Part shown: positions 25,978 through 36,577 of the stretch, in pieces | Numbering within the stretch: position 1 is the stretch's first letter | How the letters are laid out: every line of letters begins with the position of its first letter | Origin: Streptomyces leeuwenhoekii | GTDB lineage: Bacteria > Actinomycetota > Actinomycetes > Streptomycetales > Streptomycetaceae | Reading direction: 5' to 3' | DNA: 64,000 bases | Assembly: GCF_001013905.1 (NCBI RefSeq) | Contig: NZ_LN831790.1 | Span: 3,052,001 to 3,116,000 of the forward strand | The notes under the pieces: generated by a model | What the model was told of the DNA's origin: nothing | The model's database searches: none | Seen by the model: only the letters and a program-made list of their open reading frames with translations | Translations under genes and position numbers: made by a program

Positions 25978-28935
25978 TCACCCGCTGTCCGAGCCGCCGG
26001 TGGCACTGCCGCTCGGTCGGGGAGTGGGACCGGCCTTGTCGTCCCCGTTCTTCTCGCCGTCGGCGCCGCGGCCGGCCCGGGCCTGGGCCTCCTCGGCCCG
26101 GCGCAGCGCCTCCTCCAGGTCCTTCTGCGCCTCGCCGTACGCCGCCCAGTCGTTCTTCTGCAGGGCTTCCTGCCCGGCTTCGAACGCCTTCTGTGCATCG
26201 TTCAGCGCGTCCTGGACCGTCGGGTCGCCCGTCGCCGGCGGCGGGGTGGTGCCCTCGTCCCGGTCCTCGTCCGGCGGTTCGGGGGCCGAACCCTCCGCGC
26301 CGAAGACCTTGTTGAGGGCTTCCTCCAGCGTGTTCTCGAAGGCGGTGTTGCCGCCGTAGGTGACCAGCACCTTGCGCAGCAACGGGTACTTGAGTCCACC
26401 ACCGCGTACGTAGACCGGCTCCACGTAGAGCAGTCCGCCGTCGAGCGGCACCGTCAGCAGGTTGCCGTACTCGACCTCGGAGTCACCGCCTCGGAGCAGC
26501 CTGATGGACTCGGCGATGTCCTGTTCGGAGTTGAACTGGCTCTGCACCTGCTTGGGGCCGTCGACGGTCGTGCTCGTCGGCACCTTCAGGATTCTGATCT
26601 TCCCGTAGCCGCTGGTGCCCGCCTCGGCGTCCACCGCCATGAACGCGCTGAGGTTGTCGCGCCCGTTGGGAGTGAACGTCGTCGTCAGCGAGAACGCCTG
26701 TTCCTTCTGGTCGGGCATCTTCATGCTCAGGTAGTACGGCGGCACCGCGTCGCCCGACTTGTTGGTCGGGTCGTCCGGCACCTGCCACACCTCGCTGCCG
26801 CTGAGGAACGTGTCGGCGTCCTTCACGTGGTAGCGGGTGAGCAGTTCGCGCTGCACCTTGAACAGGTCCTGCGGGTAGCGCAGATGCGCCATCAGGTCAC
26901 CGGAGATCTCGCTCTTGGGCTGCACCGTGTCCGGGAACGCCTTCATCCAGGTCTTCAGGACCGGGTCCCGGGTGTCCCACTGGTAGAGCTTGACGTCGCC
27001 GGTGTACGCGTCGACGGTCGCCTTCACCGAGTTGCGGATGTAGTTGACCTGGTTCTGCTGGGCCACCACCGCGCGGTTGTCGTTGGCCGCGGTCAGCGAG
27101 TCGGCCGTGGTGTCGCCCAGCGTGGTGCGGGAGGCGTACGGGTAGCCGTTGGTGGTCGTGTACGCGTCGACGATCCACTGGATGCGGTTGCCCACCACCG
27201 CCGGGTAGGCGTCGCCGTCGATGGTCAGCCACGGGGCGACCGCCTCGACGCGCTGCTTCGGGGTCCGGTTGTACAGGATGCGCGAACCGTCGCCGATCGC
27301 GCCCGAGTACAGGATCTGCGGTTCGTTGAACGCCACCGCGTACGCGGCCCGGTTGACCGGGTTGGCGAGGTTGATGCCGCCGCCGCCCTTGTAGCTGGTG
27401 GTCTTCTCGCCGCTGTCGTCGGAGTAGTCGATCTCCTTCTGGGGACCGCCGACGATCGAGTACGTGGTGGTCTTCTCGCCGTAGTAGATCCGCTGCTCGT
27501 ACGTGCCGAGGTCACCCTTGGAGGGCAGGTCGGACTCCGTGAACACCGGGCGGCCCTCGGGGTCGACCTCGGTGCCCTTGGCGGCGACCACGCCGTAGCC
27601 GTGGGTGTAGCGGAAGTGGTTGTTGATCCAGTTCTTCTTGGGGATGCCGGCCAGGTTCAGCTCGCGCAGACCGACGACCGTGTCCTGGTCCTTGCCGTCC
27701 TTCGCGTAGCGGTCGACGTCCAGGTTGGTCGGGAACGCGTAGTAGTTCCGCATCTGCTGGAGCTGCTGGAACGTGGGCGAGACGATGTTCGGGTCCATGA
27801 TCCGGATGCTCGCCGCGGCGTCGGCGTCGTCGCGGAGCCGGGACTTGTCCTCGGCCTGGCTCCGGCCCGGGTACTCGGTGACCTCGGTGCCGTCGATGCC
27901 GTACGCCTCACGCGTGGCGCTGAGGTTCTTCTCGACGTACGGGGCTTCCTTGGCCTGCTCGTTGGGCTGGACCTGGAACTTCTGCACGATCGCCGGGTAG
28001 AGGCCGCCGATGAGGATGGCGGACAGCACCATCAGGCCGAAGCCGATCACCGGCAGTTGCCAGGTGCGCCGCCACAGCGTGGCGAAGAACAGCAGCGCGC
28101 AGATGACGGCGATGCAGAACAGGATCGTCTTGGCCGGCAGATAGGCGTTGGCGTCGACGTACCGCAGGCCCGTCCAGTTGTCGGTGGCCTTGAAGTCGCT
28201 GGACTTGACCGCGAGCCCGTAGCGGTCGAGCCAGTAGGCGACCGCCTTGAAGGCGACGAAGACGCCGATGAGCACCGACAGATGCCCGGTGGCCGCGGCC
28301 GTGGCGCGCGCCCCGGGGCTGGTCAGGCGCAGTCCGCCGTACAGGTAGTGGGTGATCGCGGCCGCGATCACCGAGAGGATCACGGCGGCGAAGCCGAAGC
28401 CGAGCAGGAAGCGGTACCAGGGCAGGTCGAAGGCGAAGAAGGCCACGTCCAGCTTGAACTGCGGGTCCTTCTTCCCGAAGGGGACGCCGTTGACCCACAT
28501 CAGCCAGGTCCGCCACTGGCCGGCGGCCGAGGCTCCGGCGATCAGGCCCACCAGCGCGGTGATGCCGAACAGCAGCCACTTCTTGAACGGGGCGATGCCC
28601 ATCCGGTAGCGGTCGAGATTCTGCTGTTCCGTCGACATCGCGCTCAGCGGCGGGCGCAGCCGGTGGGCCAGCCAGATGTTGAATCCGACGGCCAGGGCCA
28701 TCAGCAGGCCGAAGACGAAGAAGAGACCGATCTTGGTCCACAGAGTCGTCGTGAACACCGACGAGTACTTGACCGACCGGTACCACAGCCAGTCCGTCCA
28801 GAAGCCCGCGAACATGGTGAACGCCATGCCCAGGACGGCCAGGACGCCCAGTGTCATGAGCAGGGTCCGGGCACGCCGGGACGGGCGGCCCACTCTGATC
28901 CGCGGCCCTGTCGGGCCTCCGCCGCGGTCCGGCAT
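25978..28935 (-). CDS. UPF0182-family large membrane protein
   Basis: 985 aa. The N-terminal about 320 residues hold seven likely transmembrane helices; the remainder is a large extracytoplasmic domain with the family's conserved Trp/Tyr/Asn-rich blocks ([24 protein letters not shown]), ending in an acidic, Ala/Glu-rich helix and a Gly/Ser tail. The family is restricted to actinobacteria and cyanobacteria and has no established role; an orthologue lies next to the PDZ protease in Mycobacterium too. ATG 28935 is chosen by similarity ([11 protein letters not shown] start); no strong ribosome site precedes it. Confidence 0.88.
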   Translation of the reverse strand: MPDRGGGPTGPRIRVGRPSRRARTLLMTLGVLAVLGMAFTMFAGFWTDWLWYRSVKYSSVFTTTLWTKIGLFFVFGLLMALAVGFNIWLAHRLRPPLSAMSTEQQNLDRYRMGIAPFKKWLLFGITALVGLIAGASAAGQWRTWLMWVNGVPFGKKDPQFKLDVAFFAFDLPWYRFLLGFGFAAVILSVIAAAITHYLYGGLRLTSPGARATAAATGHLSVLIGVFVAFKAVAYWLDRYGLAVKSSDFKATDNWTGLRYVDANAYLPAKTILFCIAVICALLFFATLWRRTWQLPVIGFGLMVLSAILIGGLYPAIVQKFQVQPNEQAKEAPYVEKNLSATREAYGIDGTEVTEYPGRSQAEDKSRLRDDADAAASIRIMDPNIVSPTFQQLQQMRNYYAFPTNLDVDRYAKDGKDQDTVVGLRELNLAGIPKKNWINNHFRYTHGYGVVAAKGTEVDPEGRPVFTESDLPSKGDLGTYEQRIYYGEKTTTYSIVGGPQKEIDYSDDSGEKTTSYKGGGGINLANPVNRAAYAVAFNEPQILYSGAIGDGSRILYNRTPKQRVEAVAPWLTIDGDAYPAVVGNRIQWIVDAYTTTNGYPYASRTTLGDTTADSLTAANDNRAVVAQQNQVNYIRNSVKATVDAYTGDVKLYQWDTRDPVLKTWMKAFPDTVQPKSEISGDLMAHLRYPQDLFKVQRELLTRYHVKDADTFLSGSEVWQVPDDPTNKSGDAVPPYYLSMKMPDQKEQAFSLTTTFTPNGRDNLSAFMAVDAEAGTSGYGKIRILKVPTSTTVDGPKQVQSQFNSEQDIAESIRLLRGGDSEVEYGNLLTVPLDGGLLYVEPVYVRGGGLKYPLLRKVLVTYGGNTAFENTLEEALNKVFGAEGSAPEPPDEDRDEGTTPPPATGDPTVQDALNDAQKAFEAGQEALQKNDWAAYGEAQKDLEEALRRAEEAQARAGRGADGEKNGDDKAGPTPRPSGSATGGSDSG

Positions 28936-29099
28936 CTGGAAAGCCAAGGTGCGCACCTCGAAGTTCGCTGTTGATCCGTCAGGCCCTCGGGTTCGTGGAC
29001 CTCCCGTGCGCCCTCCTGATCGTGGGCCCACACCTATGCAACTTACTCACCGTTTACTCGGTTCCCGATTCCGGGCCGGAACGAGGCAGGATTGTGACC

Positions 29100-29642
29100 A
29101 TGTCCAACACTCCCATGGCGGCGAGCCCGCTCACTCGGGCCGTACTCGAGATCGACGAGTACGTCTCCGGCCTCGGCTGGGACCGGCCCGCCCGCCTCTT
29201 CGCCCTCGTCGACACCGCGCGCCTGCGCGCCGAGCAGCCCTCGCTCGCGGACCGGCTCGGTCTCGCCGAGGGGGAGGCCGCGCCCGGCCTCACCCCGATC
29301 GAACAGGAGGAGATCCCGGCGGACCGGCCGCTGGACGAGTTTCTCGCCACCATCGCCTGGCCGGACTCGGTGGCCGGCTGCGCGCTCACCGTGGAGCGTC
29401 TGATGCTGCCGCCGTCCGCCGAGGCCCAGGTCCCCCAGGGCCTGGACGAGACCAAGCTGGCCCGGTGGGTGGCGGAGCACCCGGAGCGCCAGGAGGTCCG
29501 CATGACGGTCGCGGTGCTGCGCGACGGCGCCCGCGAGTCGGCGCTGCGGCTGCGGGAGAAGGACTCCCCCACCGAGGTCCTCACCGGCTCCGACCTGGTG
29601 CCGGGCCTGGCGGAAGCGCTCGCGGCGACCTTCGAGGAGTAA
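29100..29642 (+). CDS. PPA1309-family conserved protein
   Basis: 180 aa, acidic, soluble. Family-typical blocks are LTRAVLEIDEYVSGLGWDRP, RLFALVDTARLR and FLATIAWPDSVAGCALTVER. No enzymatic motif is visible; the family is common and single-copy in actinobacteria and always near the UPF0182/PDZ genes (from memory), suggesting a shared process. Transcribed divergently from UPF0182 and convergently to the PDZ protease with 10 bp between stops. GGCAGGA about 9 nt before ATG 29100. Confidence 0.82.
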   Translation: MSNTPMAASPLTRAVLEIDEYVSGLGWDRPARLFALVDTARLRAEQPSLADRLGLAEGEAAPGLTPIEQEEIPADRPLDEFLATIAWPDSVAGCALTVERLMLPPSAEAQVPQGLDETKLARWVAEHPERQEVRMTVAVLRDGARESALRLREKDSPTEVLTGSDLVPGLAEALAATFEE

Positions 29643-29652
29643 CCCCCCTCGG

Positions 29653-30747
29653 CTACCGTGCCGTGCAGCGCGGCAGGCCGGCGGTCTTCCCGGCGCGGAT
29701 GTCCGCGAGCGCGTCCAGGGCGTCGCCGATGGAGCCCACCTTGACCAGGGTGAGCCCCTTCGGGGTGTCCCTGGCGGCGGCCGCGCAGTTGTCGGCGGGG
29801 GTCAGGAAGTACCGCGCGCCCTTGCCGCTCGCGCCGACGATCTTCATCTCGATCCCGCCGATCGGCCCGACCTTGCCCTCGTCGTCGATGGTGCCGGTGC
29901 CGGCGACGAAAGCGCCGCCGGTCAGGCTGCCCGGGGTGAGCTTGTCGTAGATGCCGAGCGCGAACATCAGACCGGCGCTCGGGCCGCCGACGTCGGCGAG
30001 CTTGATGTCGATGCTGAACGGGAAGGTGTGGTCGGTCCCGGCGGAGATGCCGACGATGGCGCGCTTCTCACCGGCGTCGTCGGACGCCTCGGTGGTGATC
30101 GTCACCTTCTCGGTCCTCGTCGCCGCGCGGTTCTCCTTCTCGGCGGCGGCCTGCTCCTTGGCGGGCACGATCGTGAAGACGACGTCCTGGCCGGGGCGGT
30201 GCCGGGTCACCAGCTTCGCCACGTCCGCGGGCTGCTTCACCGCCGTGCCGTCGACGGCCTTGATCACATCACCGGCGTGCAGTCTGCCCTGCGCCGGGGA
30301 CCCCTTGACGACCGTGGAGACGACCACCCAGGACTGCACCGGGATGTCCAGCTCCTTCAGCGCGGCGACCTTGGCGCTCTCCTGCGACTGGCTGAATTCC
30401 TCGGCGGTCTCCTGGGAGGACTCCTCCTCCGTCTTGCCGTCCGGGTACAGCGTGTCGTGCGGTACGACCTTGTTGTCGTGGGCGAGCCAGCCGTAGACGG
30501 CCTCCACCAGGTTCATCTTGTAGTCGGCCCTGGTGACCCTGACCGTGGTCATGTTGAGGTGCCCGTCGGCCGGGTAGGTCTTGCGCCCGGTGACCTGCAG
30601 CACCGGCTCGCCGTCGTGCTCCCCCAGCGTGTTCACCGTCGGCCCCGGGGTCATCTCCGCGTACGGCACGGGGATGAACACCCCCGCGCACAGGAGCGCG
30701 ATCAGCATCAGGGTGGAGGCGAGCATCGTCGCGGTGCGGCGTGGCAT
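29653..30747 (-). CDS. membrane-anchored PDZ-domain Lon-like (S16) serine protease
   Basis: 364 aa. One N-terminal anchor (about 8-28), PDZ domain around residues 125-200 (VVVSTVVKGSPAQG, HAGDVIKAVDG), then a Lon-type protease domain. The Ser-Lys dyad is visible as Ser257 in GGPSAGLMFAL and Lys302 in GPIGGIEMKIVGA. The protease domain would be outside the membrane, as in YlbL-type proteins. No AAA ATPase part, so substrate delivery must differ from Lon. Substrates unknown. Conserved next to UPF0182 in actinobacteria. Confidence 0.9.
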   Translation of the reverse strand: MPRRTATMLASTLMLIALLCAGVFIPVPYAEMTPGPTVNTLGEHDGEPVLQVTGRKTYPADGHLNMTTVRVTRADYKMNLVEAVYGWLAHDNKVVPHDTLYPDGKTEEESSQETAEEFSQSQESAKVAALKELDIPVQSWVVVSTVVKGSPAQGRLHAGDVIKAVDGTAVKQPADVAKLVTRHRPGQDVVFTIVPAKEQAAAEKENRAATRTEKVTITTEASDDAGEKRAIVGISAGTDHTFPFSIDIKLADVGGPSAGLMFALGIYDKLTPGSLTGGAFVAGTGTIDDEGKVGPIGGIEMKIVGASGKGARYFLTPADNCAAAARDTPKGLTLVKVGSIGDALDALADIRAGKTAGLPRCTAR

Positions 30748-30797
30748 GTCACGACAGTAAGGGACGGTTCTGTCGGCGCACTGTCAGGGCCGTCCGC

Positions 30798-30962
30798 TCA
30801 GGTGCGGGAGTGGGGCTTCTCCATGGCCGCGCAGAAACGGGCATATCCGTCGAGCTCGGGACCGTCACCGCGGACCTTGCGGGTGCGGTTGGCCCAGCTT
30901 CCCCACAGACCCGCGCCGATCGCAGCAACGAGCGGAATCAGCAACCAGGCAAGCGCCGCCAT
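30798..30962 (-). CDS. small membrane protein
   Basis: 54 aa: one hydrophobic helix (residues 3-22, ALAWLLIPLVAAIGAGLWG), then a basic and polar C-terminus ending EKPHSRT. GGGAGG lies 6 nt before ATG 30962, an excellent ribosome site, which supports a real gene despite the size. Function unknown; it precedes the PDZ protease gene by 50 bp on the same strand and may be in its operon. Confidence 0.72.
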   Translation of the reverse strand: MAALAWLLIPLVAAIGAGLWGSWANRTRKVRGDGPELDGYARFCAAMEKPHSRT

Positions 30963-31151
30963 GCCGACCTCCCAACCCCGATGAGCGTTGGCCAATGACT
31001 GATCAGCAGATTAACCATCCGCAGTGACAACGCTCACGCCCGGGGGGCGGTTACGCAACCCGGGGGGCCGGGGGAAGGCCGGTGCGGCCGCCCGTGGCGG
31101 CGGGGGCGAGGTCCGGCGGGGAGGGCCCGCGGCGCGACACGCCCGGGGCCG

Positions 31152-31613
<462 letters not shown>

Positions 31614-31743
31614 GGGCCCATCGTGCCCCACCGCGGCGGCGGCGCGGAATAGCGTCATCACCCGGCACGCGCGCGTGCCCGTTTGGAGCCTCCTACAGAG
31701 GCCGGGCCTTTCGCAGGGCTACGGCGGGGCGCGCGGCCCCGTC

Positions 31744-32865
31744 TCAGATGCGCCGCCGGGCCTTGCGTGCCCGCCGTACCACCGCCGCGGCGCCCAGCAG
31801 GGCCACCGTGGCACCCGCGGCACCCGCCGCCGTGGCGTCCTTGCGGCCCAGCCGCCGCCCGGCCACCGTGTGCCGCCCGGCCACCTCCTCCAGCAGCTCG
31901 GCGAGCACCTCCTCGTTGGTGTACTCGGGCCGCCACCCGGCGTCGTGCAGCCGGCTGCCGCTCACCACCCAGGGGTACATCGTGTAGGCCAGGTCCCCGG
32001 CCGGGGAGGGGGTGAGCCCGATCCGGTGCAGCCGGGCCGCCGCTCCCAGGGCGACCGCCGACGGCAGCTCCATGCGCCGGATGCCGCTGAGCTCCTCGAC
32101 CTCCTCCTGCTCCAGCCAGCCCTCGCAGCCGACGGCCAGCTCCCCGTCGACCTTCTCCAGCACGGCGTACTCCAGGGCACTGCACAGGTCCTCGACGTGG
32201 CAGAACTGCCACGCGGGGCGGGACCCGGCCACGACCAGCAGCCGGGGCGACTCGAAGTACCTGGTCAGCGCGGTGTCCGTGCCGCCGACGAGAATGGCGG
32301 GCCGGACGACGGTGACGTTGAGCCCGGGGTGGGCGCGCGGGGCCCGGCGGGCCAGCCGCTCGATCTCCAGCAGGTCCCCGACGCCGGTGGCCTCGGCCGT
32401 CGCGCGCAGCTCGGCGTCCTCCGACAGCGGCAGCTCGTTGTCGGGCAGCGCGCCGTAGACCATCGCCGAGGTGCACAGCACGACCCGGTGGACGCCGGCC
32501 GCCGCCGCGGCGGTGAGCACGGTCTGCGTCCCCCGGACGTTGTAGGCCGTCCGGGCGGCGGCGTCGGTCTCCAGGTCGAGGTCGAGCGCCAGGTGCACGA
32601 CCACGTCCGCGCCACGCAGTCTGTCCGCGATGGCCGGGTCCCGCACGTCCAGGACGTGCCACTGCGCGGCGGCGCACTCACCGCGCCTCTCGTCGAGCGC
32701 GACGACCCGCCTGACCTCGGCCGATGCGGCGAGCCGCGCGGTGAGCAGCGCGCCGACGCCGGAGGCGGCGCCGGTCACCGCGACGACGGGTCCGCGTGCG
32801 TTCGGGCCGACGGGACTGGTTGACTGGTTTCGCGCTGCGCGAACCTGCGGATCTGGGGAACTCAC
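31744..32865 (-). CDS. NAD-dependent epimerase/SDR-type protein with C-terminal membrane helix
   Basis: 373 aa. Rossmann motif VAVTGAASGVGALL at the N-terminus (extended SDR TGxxGxxG), DVRDP (cofactor), VYGALP with the catalytic tyrosine, then a divergent substrate region and a hydrophobic C-terminal segment (ATAAGAAGATVALLGAAAVV) with RRARKARRR. The latter suggests tail-anchoring in the membrane. GTG 32865 has GGAG 8 nt upstream. Substrate is not predictable. Divergent from the zincin-2 gene. Confidence 0.78.
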   Translation of the reverse strand: MSSPDPQVRAARNQSTSPVGPNARGPVVAVTGAASGVGALLTARLAASAEVRRVVALDERRGECAAAQWHVLDVRDPAIADRLRGADVVVHLALDLDLETDAAARTAYNVRGTQTVLTAAAAAGVHRVVLCTSAMVYGALPDNELPLSEDAELRATAEATGVGDLLEIERLARRAPRAHPGLNVTVVRPAILVGGTDTALTRYFESPRLLVVAGSRPAWQFCHVEDLCSALEYAVLEKVDGELAVGCEGWLEQEEVEELSGIRRMELPSAVALGAAARLHRIGLTPSPAGDLAYTMYPWVVSGSRLHDAGWRPEYTNEEVLAELLEEVAGRHTVAGRRLGRKDATAAGAAGATVALLGAAAVVRRARKARRRI

Positions 32866-33057
32866 CGGGCGTCTCCAGCGGTTGTCTTCAGTACGGGCGC
32901 GGGTGACGCGTACGTACCAGGTGGCATCCATCCTGCCGCAGGCCGCCGGCCGGCCAAGCACCGAGGCCCGATGCGCCCCGGGTGTCTACGCTGGGTGGTG
33001 TTGTCGGGCAGCCGTGCCGCCGGAAAGAACCGGTGGCCCTACCAGCCGAGGAACCCC

Positions 33058-34500
33058 GTGAGTGACACCCCATTCGGATTCGGCCTTCCGCCGGAGGAGC
33101 CGGACGACGGCGACGAAGGCAAGAAGAAGGACCAGCAGAGCGGTGGTGGGCAGGGACCGGCCAATCCGTTCGGTTTCGGGTCGCTGCCCGGCGCCGGAGG
33201 CGGCCTGGGTGGCCCCGGAGCGGACAATCCGTTCGCTGCCATGTTCGGTTCGCTGAACCCCACCGATCTGGGCGCCGCGTTCCAGCAACTGGGTCAGATG
33301 CTCTCCTACGAGGGCGGCCCGGTGAACTGGGACATGGCCAAGCAGATCGCCCGCCAGACGGTCGCCCAGGGCGCCCCGGACGGCACCAAGGACGCCAGCA
33401 TCGGCCCCGCCGAGCGCTCCGCGGTCCAGGAGGCCGTGCGCCTGGCCGACCTGTGGCTGGACGATGTGACCGCCCTGCCCTCCGGGGCCGGCTCCGCGGT
33501 GGCCTGGAGCCGCGCGGAGTGGGTCGAGGCGACCCTGCCCGCCTGGCGGGAACTGGTCGACCCGGTCGCCGAGCGCGTCGGCACCGCCATGGGCGACGTG
33601 CTGCCCGAGGAGATGCAGGCCATGGCCGGCCCGCTGATCGGCATGATGCGGTCGATGGGCGGCGCCATGTTCGGCACCCAGATCGGGCAGGCCGTCGGCG
33701 TGCTCGCCGGTGAGGTCGTCGGCTCGTCCGACATCGGCCTGCCGCTCGGCCCGGCCGGCAAGGCCGCGCTGCTGCCGGCGAACATCGAGACGTTCGGCAA
33801 GGACCTGGGCGTCCCGAAGGACGAGGTGCGGCTGTACCTCGCCCTGCGCGAGGCCGCCCACCAGCGCCTGTTCGCGCATGTGCCGTGGCTGCGCTCGCAC
33901 CTGTTCGGCGCGGTCGACGGCTACGCCCGCGGCATCAAGGTGGACACCGCCAAGCTGGAGGACGTGGTCGGCCAGTTCGACCCGCAGAACCCCGAGCAGT
34001 TGCAGGAAGCACTCCAGCAGGGCATGTTCCAGCCGGAGGACACGCCGGAGCAGAAGGCCGCCCTGGCCCGTCTGGAGACGGCGCTGGCGCTGGTCGAGGG
34101 CTGGGTGGACGCGGTGGTGCACGCCGCCGCCAAGCCGCGCCTGGGCTCCGCCGACGCGCTGCGCGAGACGCTGCGCCGCCGCCGCGCCTCGGGCGGCCCG
34201 GCCGAGCAGACCTTCGCCACGCTGATCGGCCTGGAGCTGCGCCCGCGCCGCCTGCGCGACGCCTCGCGTCTGTGGGCGTCCGTGACGGACGCGCGCGGTG
34301 TCGACGGCCGGGACGGCCTGTGGGCCCACCCGGACATGCTGCCGACGGCGACCGACCTGGACGACCCGGACGGCTTCGTCCACCGCGAGCACCTCGACTT
34401 CTCCGAGCTGGACAAGATGCTCGGCGAGGCGGCCGGCAAGAAGCCCGACCTCGGGAAGAAGCCGGACGAGGGCGAGGCCAAGGGCGACGGCGCCGAGTGA
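33058..34500 (+). CDS. zincin-2 family (DUF2342) putative metalloprotease
   Basis: 480 aa. Disordered Gly/Pro/Lys-rich N-terminus (1-60), then an all-helical domain with the family motif LREAAHQRLFAHVPW (E-x-x-H plus downstream residues) characteristic of actinobacterial zincin-2 proteins. The HExxH is imperfect (EAAH), as in the family generally, so protease activity is unproven. C-terminal tail Lys/Asp/Glu-rich. GTG 33058 follows GAGGAA. The Nudix gene overlaps its stop by 4 bp (GTGA). Confidence 0.82.
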   Translation: MSDTPFGFGLPPEEPDDGDEGKKKDQQSGGGQGPANPFGFGSLPGAGGGLGGPGADNPFAAMFGSLNPTDLGAAFQQLGQMLSYEGGPVNWDMAKQIARQTVAQGAPDGTKDASIGPAERSAVQEAVRLADLWLDDVTALPSGAGSAVAWSRAEWVEATLPAWRELVDPVAERVGTAMGDVLPEEMQAMAGPLIGMMRSMGGAMFGTQIGQAVGVLAGEVVGSSDIGLPLGPAGKAALLPANIETFGKDLGVPKDEVRLYLALREAAHQRLFAHVPWLRSHLFGAVDGYARGIKVDTAKLEDVVGQFDPQNPEQLQEALQQGMFQPEDTPEQKAALARLETALALVEGWVDAVVHAAAKPRLGSADALRETLRRRRASGGPAEQTFATLIGLELRPRRLRDASRLWASVTDARGVDGRDGLWAHPDMLPTATDLDDPDGFVHREHLDFSELDKMLGEAAGKKPDLGKKPDEGEAKGDGAE

Positions 34501-35018
34501 GCCTGCACGACGACGCGGCTCTCGTGCTGAAGGCGTACGAGGGCCAGCAGGAGCTCCGGCAGCTCTATCTGGACCACCTGGCGGCCCATCCGGACGGCAT
34601 GTGGAAGTCCTGCGCGGACGGGCACATCACGGCGAGCGCCCTGGTGGTGGACGCCGAAGGCGGGCGGGTGCTGCTCACCCTCCACCGCAAGCTGCGCATG
34701 TGGCTCCAGATGGGCGGCCACTGCGAGCCCGGTGACGCGAGCCTTGCGGCGGCCGCCCTGCGGGAGGCGACCGAGGAGTCCGGCATCGCGGGGCTCGCCC
34801 TGATGCCCGGCGGCCCGGTGCGGCTGGACCGCCATCACACGCCCTGTGCCTGGCACCTGGACGTGCAGTACGCGACCCTGGCTCCGGCCGGGGCCGTGGA
34901 GGCGATCAGCGACGAGTCCCTGGACCTTCGCTGGTTCCCCTACGCGCAGGTCGCGGACGTGGCCGACGAGTCGGTCGTACGGCTGGTGGAGGCGACGCGC
35001 GCGAAGCTCGGTTCCTGA
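34497..35018 (+). CDS. Nudix hydrolase
   Basis: 173 aa. Nudix box is visible, GGHCEPGDASLAAAALREATEESGI (written in two parts: GGHCEPGD, then REATEESGI), preceded by ALVVDAEGGRVLLTLHRKL. Substrate unknown; could be a nucleotide-sugar or oxidised nucleotide pyrophosphatase. GTG start overlaps the zincin-2 stop, so translation is coupled. A strong terminator hairpin follows. Confidence 0.87.
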   Translation: MSLHDDAALVLKAYEGQQELRQLYLDHLAAHPDGMWKSCADGHITASALVVDAEGGRVLLTLHRKLRMWLQMGGHCEPGDASLAAAALREATEESGIAGLALMPGGPVRLDRHHTPCAWHLDVQYATLAPAGAVEAISDESLDLRWFPYAQVADVADESVVRLVEATRAKLGS

Positions 35019-35040
35019 CCGGACGGGAACCGGGGCGCCG

Positions 35041-35076
35041 GGTAAGGGGCGACCGCCTTGGCGGTCGCCCCTTACC
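35041..35076. terminator. very strong terminator hairpin (17-bp perfect stem)
   Basis: 35041-35057 pairs perfectly with 35060-35076 around a TT centre, between the convergent Nudix and AIM24 genes. Works for both strands. Confidence 0.88.
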
Positions 35077-35111
35077 CGTGCGCCCGCGCGGGCGGGTGAC
35101 CGGGGTGGTGC

Positions 35112-35864
35112 TCAGCTACGCCTGCCGCCGAGCGAGTTCCCGCTGAGTCCCCCGGAGCCCATGCCGAACTGCCCGAGCAGCCCCGAGCCGCGCAGGTGCT
35201 GCGGCGGCAGCAGCTCGCTCGGCTGTACCAGGACGTGGCCGGTGCCCGAGAACTGCATCTCCCATCCCTCTCCGGTGGAGCCGCGGCGGCGCCACACGGC
35301 GGAGGTGGAGGTGGGCGCCTGGAGCTGGGTCCGCAGGGAGGTGGACCAGGCGATGACCGCGTCGGCGTCGCAGCAGACGTTCTGCTCCGGCGTCACCTCC
35401 AGGACCAGCGGCTCGCCGGAGGTCATCAGGACGACCTGCCCCGAGCCGGACAGCTCCAGGTTGTACGCGCCCGCGGCGGCGATCTCCACGGCGCTGTCCA
35501 CGGCGACGATGCCCACGTTGAGGGAACCGTCGAAGGCCAGGATCGCCGAGGAGTCGGCGGTGATGCCGCGGCCGACGTCCATGATGTGCAGGTGCTGGGC
35601 GAAGTTGGCCAGGTAGACGACGCCGTTGCCCTTGCAGCGCATCAGCTCCAACTGCTCGCCGGTCATGCGTTCGACGTTGCGCCAGCTCCGGTTGCGGTAC
35701 TGGCTGTCGAAGTCGATGTGCCCCTCGAAGGCGACCATGGCGCCCTGGCGGGCCAGGACCGGGTTGCCGCCCTGGTCGATGGCGGTCTTGAGCAACTGCG
35801 GGTTCTGCAGCGTGTAGCGCCCGGTGGACTCCACCGGGATGTGCGCGAAGAGTGTGCTGTGCAT
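35112..35864 (-). CDS. AIM24-family protein (third gene of AIM24 operon)
   Basis: 250 aa. Single AIM24 domain: repeated beta-strand turns with motifs VLARQGAMVAFEGHIDF, LMRCKGNGVVYLA, AILAFDGSLNVGI, LELSGSGQVVLMTSGEPLVLEV and FSGTGHVLVQPS. Named after yeast Aim24; the bacterial family is beta-sandwich with no established reaction. The C-terminal about 25 residues are a Gly/Ser-rich tail. Starts 27 bp after the stop of the second AIM24 gene. Confidence 0.88.
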   Translation of the reverse strand: MHSTLFAHIPVESTGRYTLQNPQLLKTAIDQGGNPVLARQGAMVAFEGHIDFDSQYRNRSWRNVERMTGEQLELMRCKGNGVVYLANFAQHLHIMDVGRGITADSSAILAFDGSLNVGIVAVDSAVEIAAAGAYNLELSGSGQVVLMTSGEPLVLEVTPEQNVCCDADAVIAWSTSLRTQLQAPTSTSAVWRRRGSTGEGWEMQFSGTGHVLVQPSELLPPQHLRGSGLLGQFGMGSGGLSGNSLGGRRS

Positions 35865-35891
35865 GTGTGCTGGTGCTCCCCTCAGCCCCGG

Positions 35892-36569
35892 TCAGCCACG
35901 GATCTTGAAGCGGTCGCCGGTGTCCTCGCTGGGCTGGACGACCACGAAGCCCTGCCCCCGGAAACCGACCTGGAACGCCTCGCCGCTGCCCCGGCCGATC
36001 AGGGCGCTCGCCTTGATCGTGCGCCGGGCCTTCATGTCGAGGCCGTCGGTCCAGGCGATCAGCGCGTCCGGGTCGACGTAGGTCTCCCGCTCGGCGCAGT
36101 CGAGGGAGATGGGCATGCCCCGGCTGACCAGGGCCACCCATCCGGTCCCCCGGATCACCAGGTTGGTCAGCCCCGAGCCGGACAGCTTCGCCAGGCCCTT
36201 GACCGGTTCGATGGTCAGTTGCAGCGAGGCGTCGCAGGCCAGCAGCGTGGGACCGTTGACGGACAGGGCCTCGTTGTCCAGGTGGACGACGAGAACCTCG
36301 CCGCCGTAGTCGGCGAGGTACAGGTCGCCGTCGCCGCGGCAGAGCATCAGCCTGCCGCCCTCGCCGGTCACCATCTCCTCCGCCGTGCGGCGCAGCCCGG
36401 CCGGGGCGCCCTCGAACTGGACGTACCCGTCGTAGGCGATCATCGAGCCGGCCTTCGCGTACAGGTCCTGCCCGGTGACCATGGTGACCTTGAGGGTCTT
36501 GGAACTGTGCACGCTCATCCGGACGCCGGTGGCCGCGGGGCGGTGCTCGTTGAGTGTCTGGAGGTCCAT
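35892..36569 (-). CDS. AIM24-family protein (second gene of AIM24 operon)
   Basis: 225 aa, with the same blocks as its neighbours: LYAKAGSMIAYDGYVQF, LMLCRGDGDLYLADYG, LLACDASLQLTIEPV, LSGSGLTNLVIRGTGW and FRGQGFVVVQPSED. ATG 36569 begins 8 bp after the stop of the TerD-AIM24 gene, with AGTCCATG-type spacing suggesting re-initiation. Probably arose from a common ancestor of all three genes by duplication. Confidence 0.88.
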   Translation of the reverse strand: MDLQTLNEHRPAATGVRMSVHSSKTLKVTMVTGQDLYAKAGSMIAYDGYVQFEGAPAGLRRTAEEMVTGEGGRLMLCRGDGDLYLADYGGEVLVVHLDNEALSVNGPTLLACDASLQLTIEPVKGLAKLSGSGLTNLVIRGTGWVALVSRGMPISLDCAERETYVDPDALIAWTDGLDMKARRTIKASALIGRGSGEAFQVGFRGQGFVVVQPSEDTGDRFKIRG

Positions 36570-36577
36570 GGACTGCC